A DNA stretch of 6,391 nucleotides from Rickettsiaceae bacterium. Its GTDB lineage: Bacteria; Pseudomonadota; Alphaproteobacteria; Rickettsiales; Rickettsiaceae. Positions 1 to 5,114 of the stretch are shown piece after piece; positions within the stretch are counted from its first letter, which is position 1; every line of letters starts with the position of its first letter. Below the pieces are notes generated by a model. It saw only the letters and a list, made by a program, of their open reading frames with translations, was not told where the DNA came from and ran no database searches. A program made the position numbers and the translations under genes. Location: contig JAIOYD010000090.1 in NCBI GenBank assembly GCA_021741285.1, positions 1 through 6,391 on the forward strand. The letters run 5' to 3'.

Positions 1-105
1 TGGCGGAAGATCAAGGGATTTAACTTATTAAGCCTGGTGATTAATAATGTACCGTTTAAAGACGGTGAAATAGTCGAGGAACAGTCAGACAGGAAAGTTG
101 CCTAA
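1..105 (+). CDS. C-terminal end of a probable transposase (partial)
   Basis: An open frame enters from the left edge and gives 34 residues before TAA at 103-105. It begins WRKIKGFNLLSLVINN and ends EEQSDRKVA. No catalytic residue is within this piece. The W-R-K-I, hydrophobic and FKDG pattern looks to me like the tail of a DDE transposase. Its position directly before an abrupt breakpoint in a recombinase gene, with a terminal-repeat-like sequence after the stop, supports a transposase of an inserted element. The IS256/mutator family is the best guess but is not proven. The start lies outside the window. Confidence 0.45.
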   Translation, partial: WRKIKGFNLLSLVINNVPFKDGEIVEEQSDRKVA

Positions 106-135
106 TGGAGCCATACACCAGATTTGACATTAACT
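1..135 (+). mobile_element. Right end of an insertion sequence, probably IS256/mutator-like
   Basis: The segment holds the end of a probable transposase (stop at 103-105) and about 30 bases of non-coding DNA, and then switches abruptly to recombinase coding sequence on the other strand. The non-coding tail reads ACACCAGATTTGACATTAAC at about 115-134. This resembles IS256-family right inverted repeats, which often carry a TACACA...TTGACA-like pattern just after the transposase stop (from memory of the family). The boundary near 135 is inferred from where recombinase homology ends. The left end, the matching inverted repeat and the target duplication lie outside the window, so the family assignment is tentative. 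Confidence 0.5.
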
Positions 136-345
136 CAAAATAATATCATTTGGTTGAGCAATATCTAGTAATCTAAAAAGTTCGGGACGATCTAATTTAG
201 CACCGCTTTCATTTTCTATAAAAAAAGATGCAACTGTTAAATTTGAATTACTAGCAAATTGAAGTAAGGCATCTTTTGCTCTTACTGCATCTTGTTCTTT
301 TGTAGATGCACGTAAATATCCGTATACACGAAAATTTCTAGTCAT
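130..345 (-). pseudogene. Serine recombinase (resolvase/invertase), N-terminal fragment
   Basis: The 71-residue product begins with the N-terminal catalytic domain of serine recombinases. It has the YGYLRAST motif with the catalytic serine at residue 14 and a conserved arginine at 12, then FIENESGAKLDRPEL (about residues 42-56), the usual region before the Leu-rich helix. Complete domains run to about 140 residues and continue after the D-I-(I/L)-L strand with a D-R-L-S-R motif, followed by a DNA-binding domain. Here the frame ends right after DIIL with one foreign serine codon and TAA. That is where the insertion-sequence end begins, so the gene was cut by insertion. The catalytic core and DNA-binding region are lost, and the product should be inactive as a recombinase. 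Its promoter region (about 355-421) is intact. Confidence 0.8.
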
Positions 346-356
346 ACATAATTAAT

Positions 357-421
357 AGTCTATTATAAGTGGTTTTATAATAACAGTCTATTATAGATTA
401 TGCAATGCTTTAAAATAGACT
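357..421. repeat. Short repeats upstream of the recombinase (possible res-like subsites)
   Basis: AGTCTATTATA occurs at 357-367 and again at 385-395, 28 bases apart. Its first seven bases recur inverted as ATAGACT at 415-421. The 8-bp inverted repeat at 361-382 overlaps the first copy. Serine resolvase genes are often preceded by a res site made of several inverted subsites. This arrangement lies in the right place, but the copies are short and AT-rich. Confidence 0.35.
362..390 (-). promoter_or_regulatory. Candidate promoter of the recombinase fragment with embedded palindrome
   Basis: Read on the - strand, TAGACT (390-385) and TATAAT (367-362) are separated by 17 bases. This matches a sigma-70 type promoter at 4 of 6 and 6 of 6 positions. 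A transcript would start about 10 bases before the ATG at 345. An 8-bp perfect inverted repeat, TATTATAA (361-368) and TTATAATA (375-382) with a 6-base spacer, covers the -10 box and most of the spacer. A protein bound there would block transcription, as with autorepressing resolvases. TATAAT is common by chance in such AT-rich DNA, so the promoter is plausible rather than certain. Confidence 0.45.
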
Positions 422-473
422 GGATTTTGACGGTCTACGTGAGGTACACTCATAATGATGATTATTAGAATAA

Positions 474-947
474 TCAATAATTAGCTTTGCCACGATCTAA
501 TCTTAAAAAATTTAACAGAGGTTTATAAGACGTGCGAGGATTTATTGATATAACTTCTTCTAAAATTGTTGTTAATTCTTCTTCCCGTCCTAAATTAAAT
601 AAAGCATCTACCTTAACTAAATATGCCTCTTCTTTTTTAGGATAAATTGCAACAGCAGAGTCTGCGTTTTCAAGAGCTTTTTCATATCGATGTAATTTAT
701 TCAGTGCCTTTCCTTTTTTGACATACATCTGGTATTTATCAACAGAAGAAGTGCTAGCTTTTATTGCCCGGTCACATATTTCTATAGCATGCTCATATTT
801 TTCATCGTGTAAAGCCGTATATGCTTGGTGGTGCAAATTCTGCCAGTTCCATTTAGTATTGTCGGTAAAAAAATTCATATATATGACAATACTTGTTACC
901 GCACCTAACATGAACCAGAGTAAACATTTAGCATATCTACATTTCAT
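474..947 (-). CDS. Membrane-anchored tetratricopeptide-repeat (TPR) protein
   Basis: This is a 157-residue protein. Residues 7-27 form a single hydrophobic segment after a short basic N-terminus (MKCRYAK), which suggests an inner-membrane anchor or uncleaved signal with the rest in the periplasm. Residues about 37-140 read as three TPR-like helix pairs: AYTALHDEKYEHAIEICDRA, then a unit with KGKALNKLHRYEKALENADS, then a unit around KKEEAYLVKVDALFNLGR. The alternating A, G, L, Y and A/P positions are typical. TPR domains bind other proteins, and the partner here cannot be told. AAAGG stands about nine bases before the ATG. The gene lies 47 bases downstream of the BI-1 gene in the same direction and may share its transcript. 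Confidence 0.75.
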   Translation of the reverse strand: MKCRYAKCLLWFMLGAVTSIVIYMNFFTDNTKWNWQNLHHQAYTALHDEKYEHAIEICDRAIKASTSSVDKYQMYVKKGKALNKLHRYEKALENADSAVAIYPKKEEAYLVKVDALFNLGREEELTTILEEVISINPRTSYKPLLNFLRLDRGKANY

Positions 948-994
948 ATTTATTACCTTTGGTTACTTATTATTTATATCCATGTTGTTTATTA

Positions 995-1711
995 CTAATC
1001 GTCACTTTTTCTTACACCGACAAAATGTAGTAGCATGGTAAAGAGATTAATAAAATCCAAGTACAAAGTAAGTGCGCCGTATACTGCTATATTACTTGCT
1101 CTTGCGCTAGTACCGTTCATAGTATAGTAAATTGACTTAAGCTTCTGCGTGTCATAAGCGGTAAGTACGGTAAATATACCTACTCCTATAAACGAGACAA
1201 CAAAATCTAAAGCAGCAGAGCGTAAAAATAAATTAATTAGACTAGCTATAATTAAACCGATTAATCCCATATAAACAAACGAACCTAAAGCCGTTAAATC
1301 CTTTTTGGTACTATAACCGTATAGACTCATTGCACCGAACGTAGATGCGGTAATGAAAAATGTTTTAACAATACTTACCGTTGTATAAACAAGAAATATC
1401 GAACCGAGGGATAAACCGTTAAGAGCTGCAAATATACCAAGGTGCAACATTGCCTGCCGCTTATCCATATTCATTAAATTACGACTAAAGAAAAAAATAT
1501 AAATCAATGGGGCAAACATCACGATATATGCAATAGGACTAGCAAATAGTATCATGGCCATTTGATTGCTGCTGCCGATTATATATGCTACTACTGCCGA
1601 GATGCCAAGAGCCATGAACATGTTCTGATAAATGAAGAGCATATAAATCCTTAAGCCTTCATCATAATAGGTACTTGATCTTTCGGCAAAACTGTAATTG
1701 TTATATTTCAT
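995..1711 (-). CDS. Bax inhibitor-1 / YccA-YbhL family integral membrane protein
   Basis: The 238-residue protein has the family's usual length and about seven membrane segments (near 25-47, 52-73, 86-109, 112-130, 142-163, 168-185 and 207-230). Family marks include YDEGLRIYML near the N-terminus (residues 16-24), AYDTQKLK (185-192) and LYLDFINLF (216-224) before a short C-terminal tail. Asp187 and Asp219 lie where, in the bacterial homolog YetJ, an aspartate pair controls a pH-sensitive calcium leak. That function is known for the family and only inferred here. No clear Shine-Dalgarno sequence precedes the ATG, but the start fits the normal N-terminus. The gene begins 26 bases after the Rpn-type gene ends. 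Confidence 0.9.
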   Translation of the reverse strand: MKYNNYSFAERSSTYYDEGLRIYMLFIYQNMFMALGISAVVAYIIGSSNQMAMILFASPIAYIVMFAPLIYIFFFSRNLMNMDKRQAMLHLGIFAALNGLSLGSIFLVYTTVSIVKTFFITASTFGAMSLYGYSTKKDLTALGSFVYMGLIGLIIASLINLFLRSAALDFVVSFIGVGIFTVLTAYDTQKLKSIYYTMNGTSARASNIAVYGALTLYLDFINLFTMLLHFVGVRKSDD

Positions 1712-1737
1712 GGTGTTTGCAATAAAAATGTTAGTAA

Positions 1738-2685
1738 TTAAATAAGTTTTTGAATTTCATCAACGGATAGCCCTGTCACTTTAGCAATATCATCAACTGA
1801 GTTGCCGGTATTTAGCATCATTTGTATTAATTCGGCTTTACCTTCGGCTTTACCTAGTTTAATACCCTCTTGTTTACCAATCTTAACACCGTCTAAGATA
1901 CCGATCTCTATACCTTCTTCTTTCCACGCTTGTGCTAAACTAGTCATAAGGTCTTCTCCTTTTTCTTGATTCAAAGTATTAATTAACATTTTTTCTAATT
2001 CAATTTTATCATTTTTATCAATAGAGGTCAAAGTATAGTGCAAGATCATTTCAATATAGTCGTAACCGATACTAATTTTGGTTAGCTCAGGTAGGATATC
2101 GGCAATTTCCTGCCATCTTTTTAGCAATCGTTTCTCATGTCTGTGCTTTAAGAAAAACTCAAGAATCCCAGACCATATTCTAGTTTTAAACTCTTCATCG
2201 GGAATATCATGAACGTTGACAATCTTATGATCTTCCGTCCAAAACTTCTTGGCAAGCATCGGATTATTAAACAATTCCCATAAATTGCGAGGTACATTAT
2301 AACTCTTAGTACCGTTATAAATAATCAGCGGATATATTAAGGGCACATTCTTTGTCTTTTGATTTATAGTCAGATGCCGGTCACAAATATTGATCATATA
2401 TTTAAACAAACGAAAAGCCATAAAATGCTCGGGAGTACTTTGATGCTCGAGCAAAAGATAGATATAACCGTCAGTATCATTAAATTTAACCGAAAATAAA
2501 ACATCGGCAATACTAGTACTAAGATCAGGTTCTACAAAGCTTTCTTTTTCTAATTTAAGAGTGCTTGTATCTATAATTGCTAGAACTTCTTGCGGCAAAT
2601 GCGCTTGTAGTAGCTCATATGCCACTATTGGATTCTCTAGGCTTTTTCTAAATAGTTGATCATGTTTGGGTTTTTGTGTGGTCAT
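1738..2685 (-). CDS. Rpn family PD-(D/E)XK nuclease / transposase-like protein
   Basis: This 315-residue protein matches the Rpn (recombination-promoting nuclease, formerly 'putative transposase', YhgA-like) family. The N-terminus HDQLFRKSLENP is characteristic. The PD-(D/E)XK nuclease core is visible as IADVLF with Asp61, then YIYLLLEHQS with Glu80 and Gln82, and all the expected acidic residues are present. The phrase MAFRLFKYM (about 89-97) continues the family pattern. E. coli members are DNA endonucleases that promote RecA-independent recombination. The C-terminal part (about 258-285) is a run of G-x-x-x-G units (GKQEG, GKAEGKAE), followed by a short helical segment, DDIAKVTGLSVDEIQKLI. 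The product is full length and looks intact. Such genes are often multicopy in Rickettsia-like genomes. Confidence 0.88.
   Translation of the reverse strand: MTTQKPKHDQLFRKSLENPIVAYELLQAHLPQEVLAIIDTSTLKLEKESFVEPDLSTSIADVLFSVKFNDTDGYIYLLLEHQSTPEHFMAFRLFKYMINICDRHLTINQKTKNVPLIYPLIIYNGTKSYNVPRNLWELFNNPMLAKKFWTEDHKIVNVHDIPDEEFKTRIWSGILEFFLKHRHEKRLLKRWQEIADILPELTKISIGYDYIEMILHYTLTSIDKNDKIELEKMLINTLNQEKGEDLMTSLAQAWKEEGIEIGILDGVKIGKQEGIKLGKAEGKAELIQMMLNTGNSVDDIAKVTGLSVDEIQKLI
1831..1854. repeat. Perfect tandem repeat of a 12-bp unit inside the Rpn-type gene
   Basis: TTCGGCTTTACC occurs twice in direct succession (1831-1842 and 1843-1854). On the coding (-) strand each unit encodes Gly-Lys-Ala-Glu. 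The unit length is a multiple of three, so gain or loss would keep the frame. Confidence 0.9.
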
Positions 2686-2696
2686 AATAGTGTTAT

Positions 2697-2724
2697 ATTA
2701 TAATGTAAATTATAGCCTTATCAA
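2697..2724 (-). promoter_or_regulatory. Candidate sigma-70 promoter for the Rpn-type gene
   Basis: On the - strand, TTGATA (2724-2719) and TATAAT (2702-2697) are separated by 16 bases, matching the consensus at 5 of 6 and 6 of 6 positions. The -35 box begins immediately after the stop codon of the upstream SemiSWEET gene. The ATG at 2685 would lie only a few bases after the transcript start and has no visible Shine-Dalgarno sequence, so this transcript would have a very short leader. Chance matches are frequent in AT-rich DNA. Confidence 0.4.
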
Positions 2725-3003
2725 TTACTTCCATAAATACTTCATAGTCAAAATTGCACAAACCAAAATCAGCGTCAATATTTCAGCTAGAATGAGTGGT
2801 GCAGACTTTATAATGATTCCATAAATCAGCCATAACATCACACTAAAAGTGTATATGACATACATACCTGTTGATATATCTTTTACGGAACGAAATTTCC
2901 ATATTTTAATTAGTTGAGGCAAAAAAGAAATAGCACTTAGCCCGGCCGCTACAAACCCCAAAAGCTCCTGATAAGCCGCTATATATTCTACAAAGCATAT
3001 CAC
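2725..3003 (-). CDS. SemiSWEET / MtN3-saliva (PQ-loop) transporter
   Basis: This 92-residue protein has three hydrophobic helices (about 12-33, 46-66 and 68-90), the triple-helix bundle of bacterial SemiSWEET transporters. These work as dimers in the inner membrane and carry sugars down a gradient. The proline-glutamine hinge is present in SFLPQL (Pro29-Gln30), followed by the usual I-K-I-W segment and S-V-K-D-I-S-T-G-M. Trp58 corresponds to the pocket tryptophan. The residue 16 positions later, normally a pocket asparagine, is Glu74. The start is GTG at 3003, because a stop codon lies two codons upstream in frame and no ATG gives a full first helix. AGGT stands about 11 bases before it. The gene begins 14 bases after the cold-shock gene ends. 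Confidence 0.85.
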   Translation of the reverse strand: MICFVEYIAAYQELLGFVAAGLSAISFLPQLIKIWKFRSVKDISTGMYVIYTFSVMLWLIYGIIIKSAPLILAEILTLILVCAILTMKYLWK

Positions 3004-3017
3004 TATTTAAGTACCTA

Positions 3018-3221
3018 TTATATTAACTTAATATCTATCGCCGATATTTTACCTTTATGAGATTCAATATTATAACTGATTTTCTGTCCATCCTTTAAAT
3101 CGCTAAGACCTATAGGCTCTAATGCCGAGATATGCAAGAAAACATCTCTCGATTTGTCGCTAGGCTCTACAAAGCCGTATCCTTTGGTTGGGCTAAACCA
3201 TTTTACAGTACCGGTTTGCAT
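3018..3221 (-). CDS. Cold-shock domain protein (CspA family)
   Basis: This 67-residue protein is a single cold-shock domain of normal length. It begins MQTGTVKWFSPTKGYGFVEP and carries the RNA-binding motif RNP1 (KGYGFV, residues 14-19) and RNP2 (VFLHI, residues 27-31). Such proteins bind single-stranded RNA and DNA and melt RNA structure in the cytoplasm, at low temperature or constitutively. GAAGGT lies about nine bases before the ATG, a good ribosome-binding site. It starts 59 bases after HU ends, a gap large enough to hold its own promoter, though none stands out. The SemiSWEET gene follows 14 bases downstream and is probably co-transcribed. Confidence 0.93.
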   Translation of the reverse strand: MQTGTVKWFSPTKGYGFVEPSDKSRDVFLHISALEPIGLSDLKDGQKISYNIESHKGKISAIDIKLI

Positions 3222-3280
3222 AATATTTTTACCTTCATTTAAATAGTTGATATTAGTGGTAGGTAATAATTAACCTCGCA

Positions 3281-3559
3281 TTACTTTGGGTTAACTGCAT
3301 CTTTAAGCTTTTGACCAACCTTAAATTTAGGTTGGTTACGTGCAGGGATTTCAATAGCTTTACCGCTGCGAGGATTACGACCCGTTCTAGCTGCAACTTT
3401 ACTAATACTAAAATTACCGAAACCGATTAATGATATTTCATTACCTTTGCCGATAGCGCCAATTACCGCAGAGGTAAACATGTCTATGTTTTTCTCGGCC
3501 TCTATTTGTGTGCATTGATGTTGCTGTGCTACATGCTTTACGAAATCTGCTTTATTCAT
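3281..3559 (-). CDS. HU family histone-like DNA-binding protein
   Basis: This 92-residue protein has the full HU fold. Its helical N-terminus begins MNKADFVKHVA, followed by the strand motif ISLIGFGNFSI (residues 42-52) and the DNA-bending arm. The arm contains GRNPRSGKAIEIPAR (about 60-74), with the intercalating proline in R-N-P, and the protein ends with FKVGQKLKDAVN. HU dimers bend and compact DNA and assist replication, recombination and repression. The arm sequence favours HU over IHF, because the P-A-R-N-x-P-K-F-K pattern is HU-like. GGAG lies a few bases before the ATG, the strongest ribosome-binding site in the - strand block. The gene starts 17 bases after the 67-aa gene and appears to be the last gene of the FinO/ProQ transcript. 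It may be a second, accessory HU besides a chromosomal one. Confidence 0.93.
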   Translation of the reverse strand: MNKADFVKHVAQQHQCTQIEAEKNIDMFTSAVIGAIGKGNEISLIGFGNFSISKVAARTGRNPRSGKAIEIPARNQPKFKVGQKLKDAVNPK

Positions 3560-3576
3560 GTTTTCTCCATTATTTA

Positions 3577-3780
3577 TTACTTTTGTACTTTATTATTTGA
3601 ATTTTCAGAGAGAGGTAAAACAACATTCTCTTGTTCCTTTTTTATAAGAGTATATTTACCGCCAGTTCTTGCTTCAATCCACTTCCCAAGTTCTGACAGC
3701 GGAAGCTCTTTATCGGCAGAATACAGCCAATTTAATAGTATAGATTTATTGATAGTATCTTCTTTATCCACAGTTTCCAT
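3577..3780 (-). CDS. Small protein of unknown function between FinO/ProQ and HU genes
   Basis: This 67-residue product is not one I recognise. It has an acidic N-terminus (METVDKEDTINK), a central segment that looks helical (SILLNWLYSADKELPLSELGKWIEA, about 13-37), then RTGGKYTLIKKE, and a polar tail rich in Asn and Lys. No membrane segment or metal motif is visible. It is probably real. The ATG lies 4 bases after the FinO/ProQ stop and its end is 17 bases before HU, which suggests translational coupling in a three-gene operon. No good Shine-Dalgarno sequence precedes it, consistent with coupling. Its company suggests a partner or modulator of an RNA- or DNA-binding protein, but that is inference. 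Confidence 0.6.
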   Translation of the reverse strand: METVDKEDTINKSILLNWLYSADKELPLSELGKWIEARTGGKYTLIKKEQENVVLPLSENSNNKVQK

Positions 3781-3784
3781 TGGC

Positions 3785-4318
3785 TTATTTTACATCACTT
3801 GTTCTAACATCACTTAAACTATTATCGGAATTTTTGTTTTTGTTTTCAAGAAGTGTTTTGTGGTTTTTTGTTTTCTCAAGCCGCCTGTCCATCTTTTCTT
3901 GATGTTTTTCCGTGACTATACCAGCTGCGCTGCCGCACAGGTTAAAGCGAGTTGCCCCTTGTTTGTGTTGGGCGTAATAGTTTGATTTACGACAATACCA
4001 TGCAATCCATCTTTTTAAAATAACATTTGATACACCAGTCTCTTTGGACATTTCCTTCCTTATGCCGACCGCAAGTAATACAGGCTTGTTTATATTGATT
4101 ATTTCGGGAAACTTGTCGTGTAGAATATCATATACGGCATTAAAGTCTGCTTTAGGCTCAAGTGTAGGAGAGACGGGAGCTTTAGTATCTTCTTTGCTAG
4201 AGGGGATATTACTATTATTTGAGATTTCTTGAGTTGCGGCAATCTCTATAGCCTTATTCTTACGTATCTTTAGAGTGCCGGTGCTGAGTAATGCTTCCTT
4301 TTCTAATTCCTTATTCAT
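3785..4318 (-). CDS. FinO/ProQ-domain RNA chaperone
   Basis: This 177-residue protein has a FinO/ProQ domain at about residues 57-148. It begins DFNAVYDILHDKFPEI, includes KPVLLAVGIRKEM, L-K-R-W-I-A-W-Y and YYAQHKQGATRFNLCGS, and ends with GIVTEKHQEKMDRRL. The G-A-x-R-x-N-L-x-G core is the family's best mark. Members bind structured RNAs, especially terminator-like hairpins with a single-stranded tail, and pair small RNAs with targets. FinO does this for F-plasmid conjugation control, and ProQ has broader roles. The domain is flanked by a low-complexity N-terminal stretch (about 15-55) and a polar Lys/Asn/Ser C-terminal tail (150-177), both probably disordered. The ATG at 4318 lacks a strong ribosome-binding site. 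It is the first gene of the - strand run and faces a divergent region full of palindromes. Confidence 0.88.
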   Translation of the reverse strand: MNKELEKEALLSTGTLKIRKNKAIEIAATQEISNNSNIPSSKEDTKAPVSPTLEPKADFNAVYDILHDKFPEIININKPVLLAVGIRKEMSKETGVSNVILKRWIAWYCRKSNYYAQHKQGATRFNLCGSAAGIVTEKHQEKMDRRLEKTKNHKTLLENKNKNSDNSLSDVRTSDVK

Positions 4319-4346
4319 ACATTCTTAGTGTTATTTTCTAACGAGT

Positions 4347-4375
4347 AACCTACCACATAACTTGCTTACTATCAA
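4347..4375 (-). promoter_or_regulatory. Weak candidate promoter for the FinO/ProQ operon
   Basis: On the - strand, TTGATA (4375-4370) is followed after 17 bases by TAGGTT (4352-4347). The -35 match is good (5 of 6) but the -10 box is poor (3 of 6). It is the best-spaced pair I found upstream of the FinO/ProQ start, and the transcript would have a leader of about 20 bases. Confidence 0.22.
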
Positions 4376-4444
4376 CGAAAAGCCGTCAAAACTTAGATAC
4401 AAGAGGTTTTTTTGAGCATTCCCTTAAGCAGAAAGAAATACTAC

Positions 4445-4503
4445 GCAAAGTAAGATAAGTAAAGGGACGCTGCGCTCTTCGCCCTTGACTTATCTTATTT
4501 TGC
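4445..4503. repeat. Long imperfect inverted repeat with 22-bp arms
   Basis: The left arm (4445-4466) and right arm (4482-4503) are complementary at 20 of 22 positions, around a 15-base loop that is GC-richer than its surroundings (ACGCTGCGCTCTTCG). The shared core is TAAGATAAGT / ACTTATCTTA. An RNA from either strand would fold into a strong hairpin. It lacks the T-tract expected of a simple intrinsic terminator. Confidence 0.85.
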
Positions 4504-4520
4504 TTCGCATGCAACTCAGG

Positions 4521-4544
4521 AAATGAAAGCAAAAGCTTTCATTT
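4521..4544. repeat. Perfect 10-bp hairpin with AAAA loop
   Basis: AAATGAAAGC (4521-4530), a loop of four A and GCTTTCATTT (4535-4544) form a perfect stem. It stands 52 bases before the preferred ATG (4596) of the 164-aa gene and just before an unlikely upstream ATG at 4551. It could be a regulatory hairpin in the + strand leader or a remnant terminator, but it is followed by only three T and then ATAGC. Confidence 0.8.
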
Positions 4545-4595
4545 ATAGCTATGACGGCTACATCTTTTTTAATTTTTAACATAAGGATTATTAAC

Positions 4596-5090
4596 ATGAG
4601 GAAATTTTATTATAGCGGATTATATCAACCTCCTTTTTTTAGAAAGCACAGAATTGAATACAACAAAATTTGTGCCTGCATAGATGATACCAGCTACAAC
4701 CTTGCTTTGCTATCAAATTACTATCAAGACCTGATAGAAGACGAAGATAACGAAGATAGAATTAGAGAAATAATAGAAGAAAGCTTTTTCGAAGCTTTAA
4801 GCTACTGGCCTATATATTTCGAGCCGTTGGTTTTTAATGAAAAAACCGCGCTTGAATGCGGGTTAATACCTTTTGTTTTTGAAGATATCAAACTTCTCTC
4901 TTTGGCAGGGTACGGCATAGATTTATTGCCAAAACTTGACGCATATCAGGTGTTAACTTGCGGCATGATCGATAAGAGAAGCAAGTATTTTCATAAAAGA
5001 GAAAAAGCTAATTTTGAGCATGTAGTTGGCCAAAGCGTATATGAGCAAATGGAGCAAATTCTAACAAAACAACCGCTTTACTTTAAATAA
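4596..5090 (+). CDS. Unrecognised 164-residue protein upstream of the methyltransferase
   Basis: I do not recognise a family. The preferred start is ATG 4596, giving 164 residues beginning MRKFYYSGLYQPPFFRKHRI. It is preceded by ATAAGGATTATTAAC, the same leader type as the next two + strand genes. An in-frame ATG 15 codons upstream (4551) lacks a ribosome-binding site and abuts a hairpin. The protein is soluble, with many aromatic residues, an acidic helical stretch (LIEDEDNEDRIREIIEESFF, about 46-65), a hydrophobic middle (IKLLSLAGYGIDLLPKL, about 98-114) and a basic segment (KRSKYFHKREKANFEH). It ends 24 bases before the methyltransferase and is probably co-transcribed. A role tied to the methyltransferase, or to a plasmid or phage module, is inference only. 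Confidence 0.7.
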   Translation: MRKFYYSGLYQPPFFRKHRIEYNKICACIDDTSYNLALLSNYYQDLIEDEDNEDRIREIIEESFFEALSYWPIYFEPLVFNEKTALECGLIPFVFEDIKLLSLAGYGIDLLPKLDAYQVLTCGMIDKRSKYFHKREKANFEHVVGQSVYEQMEQILTKQPLYFK

Positions 5091-5114
5091 CAAATTAAAA
5101 ATATAAGGATTAAA

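Larger units (their letters stand above)
4381..4559. repeat. Palindrome-rich, possibly MITE-like or Rickettsia-palindromic-element-like segment
   Basis: The segment is bounded by an 8-bp perfect inverted repeat, AGCCGTCA (4381-4388) and TGACGGCT (4552-4559). Inside are two further hairpins, a long one at 4445-4503 and a perfect one at 4521-4544. This nested symmetry fills most of the gap between the divergent FinO/ProQ and 164-aa genes. I see no clear target-site duplication outside the 8-bp repeats, so calling it a mobile unit is inference. Confidence 0.4.

Noticed and set aside
459..476. Hairpin TGATTAT / ATAATCA at the end of the TPR gene as a terminator
   Set aside because: The 7-bp stem is almost all A/T, would be unstable, overlaps the stop codon and lacks a following T-tract on the - strand.
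718..1041. A 107-codon + strand open frame opposite the TPR gene
   Set aside because: It overlaps the TPR gene and the end of the BI-1 gene on the other strand, has no ribosome-binding site or recognisable domain, and its composition looks like the antisense of real genes.
3314..3336. Perfect 8-bp inverted repeat ACCAACCT / AGGTTGGT inside the HU gene
   Set aside because: It falls in the conserved codons for Q-P-K-F-K-V-G of HU and is most simply a by-product of that sequence. There is no T-tract and no reason to call it a terminator.
3506..3817. A 103-codon + strand open frame across the HU and 67-aa genes
   Set aside because: It runs antisense to the well-supported HU gene and its neighbour, with no start signal and no recognisable family.
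4485..4512. TTGACT in the long palindrome as the -35 box of a + strand promoter
   Set aside because: No acceptable -10 box occurs 16-18 bases downstream; the bases there are GC-containing (CATGCA).
4551..4595. Upstream ATG (4551) as the start of the 164-aa gene
   Set aside because: It has no ribosome-binding site and lies six bases after a perfect hairpin. ATG 4596 has the AAGGATT leader shared with the following genes.
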